From: a virus
DNA: 42,459 nt
IMG/VR virus record: IMGVR_UViG_3300042549_009826
Location: 1-42,459 of that record
Reading direction: 5' to 3' (one strand)
Below, in pieces: positions 23,377 to 31,888 of the stretch. Position 1 is the stretch's first letter; each line of letters begins with the position of its first letter. The notes beneath the pieces are model-generated. The model was not told the origin of the DNA, did not search any database, and was given only the letters and a program-made list of their open reading frames with translations. The position numbers were made by a program, and so were the translations under genes.

Positions 23377-23898
23377 ATGACAAACTCATTTTACTCAGAA
23401 GACTCAAATTCCTCTTTAGATTCTGGCGTGTCTGGTGAAGATTCAGACAACGTTCTGGAGCAACTCACAGCCGTGATTAGCAAGAAGGTTTCGCGACCTG
23501 ATGTATTCATCAATGTCCCAGAGCGACCAGGCGTAACTCTGCTCATCAGCCCAAACATCACGCAGCAGCAAGTTAAAGCATGGCAAAAGAATGCTGGTTC
23601 TGATTCAAAGACTGGTCTTGACGCAACAAGATTTGCATGTCAAGTCATTGGTCACACCACAAGAGGAATTTACTTCAACAGTGAAGAGGTTCTAGAGAAT
23701 GGGAAATCTCTTGGATTTGCTTCTCCGGCAATTCTTAAAATGACCGGTGCAGCGCGAGCACTACCGGATGCAGTTCAGAAGTTTTTTGGACTTGACCCAC
23801 ACGTAGAGGCAGCAGCGTTAACAATTATTGATGCAGCGGGCTTCGGTGATACGGTTGAACAGCAAGAAAACCCTACGAATCCGTCCTCAACGAATTAA
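23377..23898 (+). CDS. Tail assembly chaperone, short form
   Basis: The protein has 173 residues and ends at TAA 23896-23898. It has an acidic Ser-rich N-terminus (SSLDSGVSGEDSDN) followed by a beta/alpha region (PDVFINVPERPGVTLLIS, QVKAWQKNAG). Position between tube and tape measure is that of the lambda gpG / T4-like chaperones that wrap the tape measure during tail assembly. The slippery sequence near the 3' end, with an overlapping -1 frame, supports the assignment. Confidence 0.85.
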   Translation: MTNSFYSEDSNSSLDSGVSGEDSDNVLEQLTAVISKKVSRPDVFINVPERPGVTLLISPNITQQQVKAWQKNAGSDSKTGLDATRFACQVIGHTTRGIYFNSEEVLENGKSLGFASPAILKMTGAARALPDAVQKFFGLDPHVEAAALTIIDAAGFGDTVEQQENPTNPSSTN

Positions 23899-24065
23899 CC
23901 GACGATAGTCGAATAGTTACAGCCGCCCGACTAGGGGAGGTGTTTGGGACGGACCCAATAAGAATTCTAGATTGCTCATTCGAAGAATGGATAATACGCC
24001 TTGCGTGTGCTAAAGTTATTGAGGCAGACCGTGAGGCAGCTGAGCGTAAGTCTCAGGGGTATTAG
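23377..24065 (+). CDS. Tail assembly chaperone, -1 frameshift fusion (G-T type)
   Basis: Read in frame 0 to 23874, then in frame -1 from 23874 to the TAG at 24063-24065. The first 166 codons are shared with the short form and 63 residues are added, giving 229. The extra part (KPYESVLNELTDD, RLGEVFGTDPIRIL, EWIIRLACAKVIEADREAAERK) is well-behaved helical protein sequence without its own start or ribosome binding site. Frameshifted long forms are the rule for this gene pair in long-tailed phages, where a minor amount of long form binds the tape measure. Confidence 0.82.
23868..23933 (+). promoter_or_regulatory. -1 programmed frameshift site and downstream hairpin
   Basis: A_AAC_CCT (23868-23874) has the canonical X_XXY_YYZ form in the frame of the chaperone gene: AAC and CCT re-pair as AAA and CCC. 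Downstream, TAGTCG (23906-23911) can pair with CGACTA (23928-23933) over a 16-base loop. The hairpin begins 31 bases after the heptamer, farther than the usual 5-9, so its role as stimulator is uncertain. Confidence 0.8.
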
Positions 24066-24094
24066 CGAATGAGATTTATTACCTAGGTAGGGTC

Positions 24095-27000
24095 ATGGCT
24101 GACGAAATCGTAAATTTAAATGTTGACGTTGACGTCAAAGGTGATAATAAGCTACTTACTACCGCGGCAAAACTTACGGCCCTCGATGCTGCATCAAAAC
24201 GCTTAGAGAACAGAACCAATCGACTTACTGGTGCTATGGGCAGGCTGAACCTGCAGATGACGACCACAAGCAAAGGCGTCACAAAGTTTTCCAAGCAGCT
24301 GAATCTCGTCGAAAAAATTGGTGCCAAATTTTTGAAAATGGCCCGCCTACTCATGTTTAGCGTCATAGCCTTGGGAATTGAATTCGGTATTTCAGCCCTT
24401 GCGTTGGCAAGCGTTAACGCTGCTTTTGCTGTTGGGAAAATTGTTGCGCAGGCATATAACTATTTAATGCAAGCCCTGGCTGGGACCGTTGCTGCGGTTG
24501 GAGTTGCGGCGATTGGTGCAGCTGCAGCGTTTAAGGAATTCCAAGCAGCCCAGTATGCATTTAGATACAAAGATTCAAAAGAGCTCGGCTCCGCTCTTGA
24601 CCAGTCTGGCTCTGGGCTAAGAAGTTTATACAAGGATGCCACGTTGGCCTCAATGGGTGTGCAAGCACTTGCTGGTGCTTTTGCTGCTGTGAATAAGCAT
24701 TCCGCTTTCACTCCGGCCTCTAAGGCGGCCCTAAAAGCCATGGCTGACTTTGTGCAATCAAGCGGCGACCCCCAAAATGCTCTACAGGCGGCTGGTTCTT
24801 TGGTGGGAATATTGCAAAAAGAAAAGAAGTTTACTGCCGAAGCTCTTCAAGCAGTAAAAGCAATTAGTCCGGAGTTTGAAAAAGCATTTAAAAAAGGAAA
24901 TTACAAGGACTACAGAAAGTTCTTGGAAGACCTTCAAAGCGGGAAGCTAGCCCTAGACGCTGGAGTCTCTGGGCAATCTGGGACTATGGCTCGGACCTTG
25001 GTTGGTCAATTCAGAACTTATCTGAGTTCGGCGTTGGTAGAAATGTCTGATGTTGGTGTTCGTGTACTCGAGCCAATCAAGAAGGCAATGTCTGACATTT
25101 ACTTCGGCCTAGAACGAACATTTAGAAGAATTTCTGGGGACCTCGTCACATTTGGACAGGGTCCGTTTTTGTCCTCGTTGGTGAAGTTCACAGAGAAACT
25201 AGAAGATTTTACTGTCGTTTTGTTTAGAAAATTTCTTCCTGCGACAGAGGGTTTTTGGAGAAGAACAACCGATTTTTTTAAGGGCTTTGCAATTTATTTT
25301 AGAGAAGTTCGTGACGCCTTGGACCCCCTGCGCGAGGGTGGCTCCATAGTGATTAAGACTTTCGGAAAACCGATTGTTGAAATATTTAAGCAAATTGGGC
25401 TTGGCGTACAAGCGCTTGCTGCACAAGCGGTTAAATATGAACCGTTATTCCTTGCATTTGGTGACTCAATGAAGAGCGTAGTTGTCGGATTTTTCGAAAT
25501 TATGCGAGCACTTCGAGAGGTGTTCGCCAGAGCGCTACCGATAATAAACCCGGTCGTCGCTGCGCTCGGCAAGCTCATGTCAACTCTTGCAACCATCATT
25601 AATACGCTTAGCGGCAAGACTGGAAGCGGTGGCTCTTCGGCAATTGTTGCGCTACTGGGAATGTTTGCATTTAAAGGACGTCGTGCAGCAAGGTTTCAGC
25701 GCAGCAGGGGCATGGGTGATGAATTTGGCAACGTGGGTCTTTCTTCGAAGCAAGCAATCTACTCTGGCCATAAATTCTCAACAATGGGAACGAATGTTGG
25801 TGGAGGTGGGGCCGCCAATCAAGGCCAGCTCGGCTCGATAGCTGGAGCGATGTCTAGCGCCGGACAGGCAGCAGGGACAGCAGCAAGTGCTGCTATAGCG
25901 CCAGGGGCAAGCGCGTTGACTGCCGCCGGCGCATCTCTTCAGGGTGCTGCGGCTGCCATTACCGGCGCGGCAATGGGAGGAACCCTCCGTGGTGGAATGG
26001 GTGGTGGGGCGGTTGACAGAGCAACCGGAAGATACACAAGATTGCCGGCGAGAAAACCAGGACAATCAAATGCAGACTACCAGCGCGATGTCAATGCATT
26101 CGTCACGAGGAATCGAGGTGTAACCGACTTACCCCTAGAGCAAAGAGGGTATAAGGCTCCGAGTTTAGGCATGAATCGGTCAGCAAAAGACCTTCTCGGC
26201 CGCAAAGACCAAGATTCTACAAACATTTTTGGTAGACGACGTGGCGTCACACCAGACTATGAAAACATAGGTCAGAGAATGATGACGCGTGAGCAATACC
26301 AGGCTTCCGAGCGTATGAGGAGGATGAAGCTTAGGCCGAATGCCCCACAGGGACCGCATAGTAATCTGATGGACAATTCTGCGTTTAGGTACAGAACAGA
26401 CCAGTCCCTCCAGGCGTCTGGGTTTTTTCCTGGCAGGCCGATTCGACAAGGCATTAGGGGGCGTCTTGCGGCAATCCCTAGCCGCATTGATGCACTGCCC
26501 GGCGTAGTTGAACTTGAGAAAAAATTGCTTGGTAGAGCAAAAAGCTATGGCAGTTTTTTGCTCAACGGCACCCCAACTGTTTCTGGCGCGATGGGCGGGA
26601 TGGGTGGCATAACCGGACAACAGGCTGCCGGAACCGGAACAAACAATTACAACAACACCGCCAGAAGAGGTGGTCTTCGTGGTTTTGCTGGAAGAACACT
26701 GCTTGGCCAGTCTTATAACGAAGGTGGCTATAGAGGATTCAGGGATACAATCAGAAACCAAAGCGGAATGGGGCAGTTGGGACCCGGTAATGGCTTATTG
26801 GGTAGAGCCTACAATTCCGCAAAGGGTGGGAACTTTGGTCAGGGATACAGAAACGCAAGATTGAATTTTAATGAAGCCAAGAAGGCTGGACAAATTCCTG
26901 CAAACGCAAAGTTCAGCAGGCTTCAAGGGATGAAAGCTGGTGCAAAGTATAGCTTGAGCGGCGCAGGCATGATTGCTGGCATGGGGGCCAGCGCGTTGGC

Positions 27001-29041
27001 TAGCAGATATGGCACAGAAGAAGCACAGGGCGGAATGCAAATGGGCGCGTCTCTGATGGCCATTAACCCAATGCTTGGTCTTGCGGTAGGTGCTGGTTTG
27101 ACAGCGTTTTCATCCAAGACCAAAAAAGGTGGGGCGATTGCTGGTGCAGTCAGTGGTGCAGCAGTCGGCGCAATGATTGCTGGTCCACTTGGAGCAGCAG
27201 TTGGTGGCGTGCTTGGTGCTGGTCTCGGCTTCCTGGCAGCAAAACGCAACCAAAAGAAGATGGCAGAAGGGGCAATGGGCAAGGTGGGTCTTGCTCAGAT
27301 ATCCGGAATAGCTGCGGCGGCGGCAAAAGGTGGTCAAGCAGGAAGCACTACCGAGGCTCGCGCCGTACTTGCGGCATCTCGAAACATGACTCGCGATTTT
27401 ACGAAGGCCGAAACAAAGGAAGATAGAAAAAAGGTTTTGCAACCTTTCATTGACGCTGGAGTGATTGGCGGGAATGAACTCAGCCTTGCGCTTGGAGACA
27501 ATGCTGAAGACGCCCAAAAAGCTCTTGCAAAAACATCCAAAAACATGGACCAGGCATTGACTCCGGCTTTTAATCAATTTGATTCAATCATGAATTCCCT
27601 GAAACAAACAACAGGAATGACTTCCGAGGAAATATATAAACTCGCCATGGAGCGCAATGTAGACCTCTACAGCACCACTCTTAAACTTACCGATGCAACC
27701 AAAGCTCTCGGCGTCGGGATGACCAAGACTTCAAAACAATTCTCGGATGCTCTTAGGGATGTGCAAATTAGAGCCATGGACGTGTTTAAGAGATTCTCCG
27801 AAAACAAAGCCATGAAAGACGCCCTTCAGGCTTCTGGGGATAACTTGACTGGTGGAGATACATCAACGGAAGCATTCCTCGATTACTACACAAAATATCT
27901 CGATTATTCAAACTACATCTCCCCGGACTCACCCCTTCTCAATTCGATAGCTCAAGCCCAAGCCTTTGGCACTGGTGCGAATGTGGGCGCAGGTTCCGCG
28001 TTTGGTCCAGGAGGTCCTCTTTCGGGCGTCGTTATGGGGGACGAAGCTAAGGGGCTCATCGGTCAGGCGCAAAAACAGACTGCTTCAGGCTCAGCAACTG
28101 AAATGACAAAACAACTTCTGGCTATGGCCGGAGAAGCCGGTTTTGTCTTTGAGGATGGAGAAAAAGCATTTAGCGGAGCACAAACACAAATAAACGCCCT
28201 GATAACAAAGGCAATGGGTGGCGATGAGGCCGCAACCGCTCAGATAAGAGACCTTGAAGGAATGCTTTCTAGGGGTGTCGCGTTTCAAGGCAAAGGACAA
28301 GATGCCATAGCTTCAATTATTGGTTCAAAACTTTTAGGTAGTGGGGCTCTGGGAAATAATCTGTTTGGAACAAAATTAAAGCCCGAGATGTCAGGAGAAC
28401 TAGACCCATACAAAGATATTCTGACCGCAGAAGCCGCATTGATGAGAGAGGAGTTCACGAACGCTGTTCGCCAAGAATTCTTTGAATCAACAGACACACC
28501 TAAGTGGTGGAATGATGCACCAAGCTGGTGGACTAATGGATTTGAGGTTCAACTCAAAAACGGCGTAATTGACAAACTTGTCCCAATGGGTGACACCGAT
28601 ACGCCCAAGGTTTTAGGTAAGACAATGGGCAAGCATGGCATGTTTGATGGCGCTGTTCCCGGTAAGCGCACGGTAACAAGTTCACTAAGGAACTTTGCAC
28701 TTGGTTCAAATAATTCAGACCACGCAACCGGACATGCTTACGACCTGGTTGGTGACAACCTTGGCAAATATTCATCACTAGTCAATGCATCTGGCGGGTT
28801 TGCTGAATTCCACGGAACTGGTGGTGCGCGCCACTTGCACGTAGTTCCCCCTGTTGGTCCAATGGGAGATACCTCCACGAGTATCCTTGCGAAGATGACG
28901 GGCTCAATCCCATCTGGAGGCTCTAGTGGCGGGGACACTTTTAACATCACGGTCAATGAATCGTCAACACCTCAGGTTACGGCGCGTGCAGTTGCTAACG
29001 AAATTCTTCAGATTCAAAGAAATGTGAAACAGAGAATATAA
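24095..29041 (+). CDS. Tape measure protein with C-terminal M15-type peptidase domain
   Basis: The protein has 1648 residues, the longest complete protein here. The N-terminal 80 residues are helical and charged; residues 85-155 hold hydrophobic, Ala-rich segments. The middle is Gly/Arg/Gln-rich low-complexity sequence, and a glycine zipper near 1010-1050 (GAIAGAVSGAAVGAMIAG) looks membrane-active. Residues about 1510-1600 match a VanY/M15-type peptidase: SDHATGHAYDL with H1543 and D1550 as metal ligands, and HLHV with H1580/H1582. The last 40 residues are a helix. Tape measures set tail length and are ejected first; the peptidase would open peptidoglycan at entry. The start overlaps no upstream gene. 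Confidence 0.93.
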   Translation: MADEIVNLNVDVDVKGDNKLLTTAAKLTALDAASKRLENRTNRLTGAMGRLNLQMTTTSKGVTKFSKQLNLVEKIGAKFLKMARLLMFSVIALGIEFGISALALASVNAAFAVGKIVAQAYNYLMQALAGTVAAVGVAAIGAAAAFKEFQAAQYAFRYKDSKELGSALDQSGSGLRSLYKDATLASMGVQALAGAFAAVNKHSAFTPASKAALKAMADFVQSSGDPQNALQAAGSLVGILQKEKKFTAEALQAVKAISPEFEKAFKKGNYKDYRKFLEDLQSGKLALDAGVSGQSGTMARTLVGQFRTYLSSALVEMSDVGVRVLEPIKKAMSDIYFGLERTFRRISGDLVTFGQGPFLSSLVKFTEKLEDFTVVLFRKFLPATEGFWRRTTDFFKGFAIYFREVRDALDPLREGGSIVIKTFGKPIVEIFKQIGLGVQALAAQAVKYEPLFLAFGDSMKSVVVGFFEIMRALREVFARALPIINPVVAALGKLMSTLATIINTLSGKTGSGGSSAIVALLGMFAFKGRRAARFQRSRGMGDEFGNVGLSSKQAIYSGHKFSTMGTNVGGGGAANQGQLGSIAGAMSSAGQAAGTAASAAIAPGASALTAAGASLQGAAAAITGAAMGGTLRGGMGGGAVDRATGRYTRLPARKPGQSNADYQRDVNAFVTRNRGVTDLPLEQRGYKAPSLGMNRSAKDLLGRKDQDSTNIFGRRRGVTPDYENIGQRMMTREQYQASERMRRMKLRPNAPQGPHSNLMDNSAFRYRTDQSLQASGFFPGRPIRQGIRGRLAAIPSRIDALPGVVELEKKLLGRAKSYGSFLLNGTPTVSGAMGGMGGITGQQAAGTGTNNYNNTARRGGLRGFAGRTLLGQSYNEGGYRGFRDTIRNQSGMGQLGPGNGLLGRAYNSAKGGNFGQGYRNARLNFNEAKKAGQIPANAKFSRLQGMKAGAKYSLSGAGMIAGMGASALASRYGTEEAQGGMQMGASLMAINPMLGLAVGAGLTAFSSKTKKGGAIAGAVSGAAVGAMIAGPLGAAVGGVLGAGLGFLAAKRNQKKMAEGAMGKVGLAQISGIAAAAAKGGQAGSTTEARAVLAASRNMTRDFTKAETKEDRKKVLQPFIDAGVIGGNELSLALGDNAEDAQKALAKTSKNMDQALTPAFNQFDSIMNSLKQTTGMTSEEIYKLAMERNVDLYSTTLKLTDATKALGVGMTKTSKQFSDALRDVQIRAMDVFKRFSENKAMKDALQASGDNLTGGDTSTEAFLDYYTKYLDYSNYISPDSPLLNSIAQAQAFGTGANVGAGSAFGPGGPLSGVVMGDEAKGLIGQAQKQTASGSATEMTKQLLAMAGEAGFVFEDGEKAFSGAQTQINALITKAMGGDEAATAQIRDLEGMLSRGVAFQGKGQDAIASIIGSKLLGSGALGNNLFGTKLKPEMSGELDPYKDILTAEAALMREEFTNAVRQEFFESTDTPKWWNDAPSWWTNGFEVQLKNGVIDKLVPMGDTDTPKVLGKTMGKHGMFDGAVPGKRTVTSSLRNFALGSNNSDHATGHAYDLVGDNLGKYSSLVNASGGFAEFHGTGGARHLHVVPPVGPMGDTSTSILAKMTGSIPSGGSSGGDTFNITVNESSTPQVTARAVANEILQIQRNVKQRI

Positions 29042-29790
29042 TGGCAATTTCAATAATCGGCAAACAAATACCGAGTCAAATTTCGGGCAAGTTTCAGTTT
29101 CAAAAATCAGCTACTGTTCTGCGTAATACCTCCGACATTAGGGAAATGCGCCAAGTTGCAGGCCCTGAACTTGCTTATGAATTCTATTTTCCTCCGACGA
29201 CTTTTAGCCACAGTGGATACGGGCCAACATTCAACGAAATCAATCGCCCCTATTCGACGCCGATTGTGGATATAACAAGCGGCAAGGCGGAGCGGTGTTC
29301 TTTCGAGTTCCTTGTTGCGCCACCAAAAAGAATTAACACCCTTACAGGGGAAGACGGTAAGCCTTCTTCGCAGACTTATCAAGACTTCTATGAATCAATC
29401 GATGACCAGCTTAGGTTTATTCAATCAATTGCAGATTTTGCTATTCCAGTTGAGTTCATAAATGTTCATCCAGCTCTCGCTATTCCCAAATGGTACATAG
29501 ACGAGTGCACGATAAATCATGGTAGGCAGAACCTTCAAGCAAACACCACGAGCGCTACGGTCAGCTTATCGCTTATCGAGTTTATACCACGTAGGAAAAC
29601 GATGATTCTATTGCCGCGTTTTAAGCATGGGAAATTTGTGCCTGCAAACAAAAAATCAACCGGCAATGATGAGAATGGTGGGGCGGACCACATCAAGGCG
29701 CTTACAGCAAAGCTAAATGCAGCTAGAGCTGCTGGTAATGTCAAGGCCATAGAGTATTACGCATTAGAGCTTGCCGAAGCTTCAAAGTAG
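29041..29790 (+). CDS. Baseplate-associated protein, hub or tube-baseplate adaptor
   Basis: The protein has 249 residues; ATG overlaps the tape measure stop (TAATG). It is not firmly recognised. It is beta-rich (LAYEFYFPPTTFSHSG, ERCSFEFLVAPPKR, SATVSLSLIEFIP), and the order tape measure, this gene, hub resembles the place of LysM-type hub adaptor proteins of other contractile phages and of XkdP-like genes, although I see no LysM repeat. The last 40 residues are Ala-rich helix (LTAKLNAARAAGNVKAIEYYA). Confidence 0.7.
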   Translation: MAISIIGKQIPSQISGKFQFQKSATVLRNTSDIREMRQVAGPELAYEFYFPPTTFSHSGYGPTFNEINRPYSTPIVDITSGKAERCSFEFLVAPPKRINTLTGEDGKPSSQTYQDFYESIDDQLRFIQSIADFAIPVEFINVHPALAIPKWYIDECTINHGRQNLQANTTSATVSLSLIEFIPRRKTMILLPRFKHGKFVPANKKSTGNDENGGADHIKALTAKLNAARAAGNVKAIEYYALELAEASK

Positions 29791-29812
29791 TAATAATAGA
29801 AACGCAGAAATT

Positions 29813-31204
29813 ATGTCATTACAAAAACGGCCAGAATATCCATCCATGCAGTCTTTGAGCATGTCCGAGGCCGATGTGTTTGAATATGGCAACATAAATT
29901 TAAATCTTCGACCTATTGTTAAGTTGAAAAATGGTCAAATCGCCACACTTGTCTCAATAACAATTCAGGACACAATTTCTGGAAAACTATGTTTTTCTTT
30001 AATACCAACGATTAGCGATGACGGCGTGGTTGTGCCGGAAAAAGAAGCAAGATTAATTTATAACAAAAGTGGAAGGCATCTCGGCAAATTTGCCACTCTG
30101 AGAATTGCCAATACTTATGCCAAGGCCCTGTCTGCACAAGAAAATAAACGTTACAAAGAACAAATAAAGAATAATCCTGATTACCTAGTTGGCGAAAAGA
30201 CCTGGTATCCAATTGACCAGATTATTGAGCCGTCGAATAGAAACCTTGGCGGGATTTTGCAAATAACAGACCTTTTTGGTGCTGCTACTGAAGATTTTAA
30301 AAATAATCTTGTATCGGTTTCGGTTAATTATTCCATGGACCTAAACCCTGAAATATCTATTGAAATAGTTGATGAAGATTACAAAATGTTCGATTCAAAT
30401 TATTTCATTATTAGACGAGATGTTACATACAGGGGAAGAAGATACGAGATAGCCGATGTTTCGGCCAAGCCAGGACCGGGAGGTTCGCCCACCGTAGTAA
30501 TCAAAGCTCGCAACAAGGCTCTTCAACAGATGAGACGCGATAAGTTTCCGAATTCGGTTACTGGTGGCTCTGGTTACGAGTATGCCGGAAACGCGGCCAA
30601 GAAGTTCGGCCTGGAGTTTGTCGGGCAAAAATCAGCTAAAACAAAGTCAACTTTTAAAGCTCGAACCGGTGACGGTGAAGAGTCGGTCTGGGACGTCCTC
30701 ACCAGGACTGCTGGAGACAATCAGTTTGTCGTGTTTGAGGTTGATGGCGTTTTGGTCTACGCATCGCAAGAATGGTTGATGTGGAAATTTGGCAGTTCTA
30801 GCTGGACCAGTCCGGCAAATGGTGTTCGTAAATTTGTTCCATTGCTTTTCTATCCGAACAGAGACCCAAAAGATTTATTTGCAAATGCAATGCTCGGAGA
30901 CTCTAGTGAATTATTTCAACTAGAAACTTGGCATGATTTCAATTCATCAGATAACGAACCGCTTGCCGCAACCGGAAGCTGCAGCGTTCTAATGCCACAG
31001 GGTGGAGCTTTAAGACCAGGACATACTGCTGTTTGTGGACCCTTGCCTAATTATTTTTTTGGGGGCTACCTAATAACGGAGGTTAGTTTTAGTGAGGGTT
31101 CTCCAGAATCTGCTCGAATATCATTTCGTACTCCGGAAGAACCCAAAGACCAAAAAGGCAAACCAATCAAGCCTAGGGTCGGCTCGAGCCCTGGTATCTT
31201 TTAG
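29813..31204 (+). CDS. Baseplate hub protein (gp27/gpD/XkdQ-like)
   Basis: The protein has 463 residues from the ATG at 29813; an in-frame TTG at 29771, inside the previous gene, would add 14 residues. The middle (NPEISIEIVDEDYKMFDSNYFI, YRGRRYEIADVSAKPGPGG) and the later section (ESVWDVLTRTAGDNQFVVFEVDG) fit hub proteins of the XkdQ/gpD group, which have two barrel-like domains forming the ring at the tail tip. The final section (GHTAVCGPLPNYFFGGYLITEVSF) is typical of the C-terminal barrel. The spike-type gene follows. Confidence 0.75.
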   Translation: MSLQKRPEYPSMQSLSMSEADVFEYGNINLNLRPIVKLKNGQIATLVSITIQDTISGKLCFSLIPTISDDGVVVPEKEARLIYNKSGRHLGKFATLRIANTYAKALSAQENKRYKEQIKNNPDYLVGEKTWYPIDQIIEPSNRNLGGILQITDLFGAATEDFKNNLVSVSVNYSMDLNPEISIEIVDEDYKMFDSNYFIIRRDVTYRGRRYEIADVSAKPGPGGSPTVVIKARNKALQQMRRDKFPNSVTGGSGYEYAGNAAKKFGLEFVGQKSAKTKSTFKARTGDGEESVWDVLTRTAGDNQFVVFEVDGVLVYASQEWLMWKFGSSSWTSPANGVRKFVPLLFYPNRDPKDLFANAMLGDSSELFQLETWHDFNSSDNEPLAATGSCSVLMPQGGALRPGHTAVCGPLPNYFFGGYLITEVSFSEGSPESARISFRTPEEPKDQKGKPIKPRVGSSPGIF

Positions 31205-31206
31205 CC

Positions 31207-31584
31207 ATGCTTTACGACCCAACCTCAAGGTTTTCTAATTCAAAAAAAGCCTCTTCTCGAAAACCCGTGCCAGGTGGACTGTACCTGGGCACGGTTGTTA
31301 GGGCTGGGGCTCAGGGCGTTTTTGTAAGTATCCCTAAAGTCGCAGCTCAAACGGTATTTGGCCCGTGCACTGTGTTTTCTGCGTATCCAATTGCTGGGCA
31401 AAAAGTGTTATGTGGATTCCTTGACAACAGATTTGAAGAAGTCGTCATTCTTGGAAGGGAAACTACTAGTAAAATTATTAAGGAGGTCGACACGCCAATG
31501 GCATCTAGCGACGCAGCAAATAAAAGCTATGTTGACCTAGTGATACAAAATCTTAAAAACTACGTCGACCAGAATTTTGACTGA
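31207..31584 (+). CDS. Small baseplate protein, OB-fold spike-like with fibre-type C-terminus
   Basis: The protein has 125 residues. Residues 20-85 (PGGLYLGTVVRAGAQGVFVSIP ... GQKVLCGFLDNRFEEVVILG) read as a small beta-barrel like the gp5/gpV OB domain that seats the central spike on the hub. The C-terminus (MASSDAANKSYVD) is a motif common in tail fibre trimerisation regions. No lysozyme domain is present. It lies two bases after the hub gene. Confidence 0.7.
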   Translation: MLYDPTSRFSNSKKASSRKPVPGGLYLGTVVRAGAQGVFVSIPKVAAQTVFGPCTVFSAYPIAGQKVLCGFLDNRFEEVVILGRETTSKIIKEVDTPMASSDAANKSYVDLVIQNLKNYVDQNFD

Positions 31585-31587
31585 TTT

Positions 31588-31887
31588 ATGGACACATTAA
31601 AACTACCAATGACATTTGAGCGAGGCACGGCTGCGACCCTGTCTGAAGGAACGCGTCCTTACTATTCGCAGATAATTGCTCTTGCTTGCAGAATTGAGCG
31701 TGGGGAATTGCCGCTTGAGAGAACCTACGGAACGAAAGACCCAACTTTTGCACAGCTCAGAGAATCAGAAATAAGGTACACGATTAGTCAATTTTGGCCA
31801 GAAATACAGCTTACCCTTATTGCTAGGGATAAACCGAAAAATACTGGCGAGCAAAGAATCCTCATCGACTTTGTGGTAGGTAACTAA
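31588..31887 (+). CDS. Baseplate wedge protein, gp25-like
   Basis: The protein has 99 residues, typical for T4 gp25 / P2 gpW-type wedge proteins. Alternating charge and the end (PEIQLTLIARDKPKNTGEQRILIDFVV) fit the beta-hairpin end of that fold. It lies between the spike-type gene and the baseplate J gene, the order found in many contractile phages. It joins the wedge to the sheath and triggers sheath contraction. Confidence 0.8.
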   Translation: MDTLKLPMTFERGTAATLSEGTRPYYSQIIALACRIERGELPLERTYGTKDPTFAQLRESEIRYTISQFWPEIQLTLIARDKPKNTGEQRILIDFVVGN

Positions 31888-31888
31888 T

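Noticed and set aside
26180-27577. Minus-strand frames of 119-193 codons opposite the tape measure
   Set aside because: They fall opposite Gly/Ala/Arg-rich low-complexity coding sequence, which often leaves the reverse strand open. No ribosome binding site or motif.
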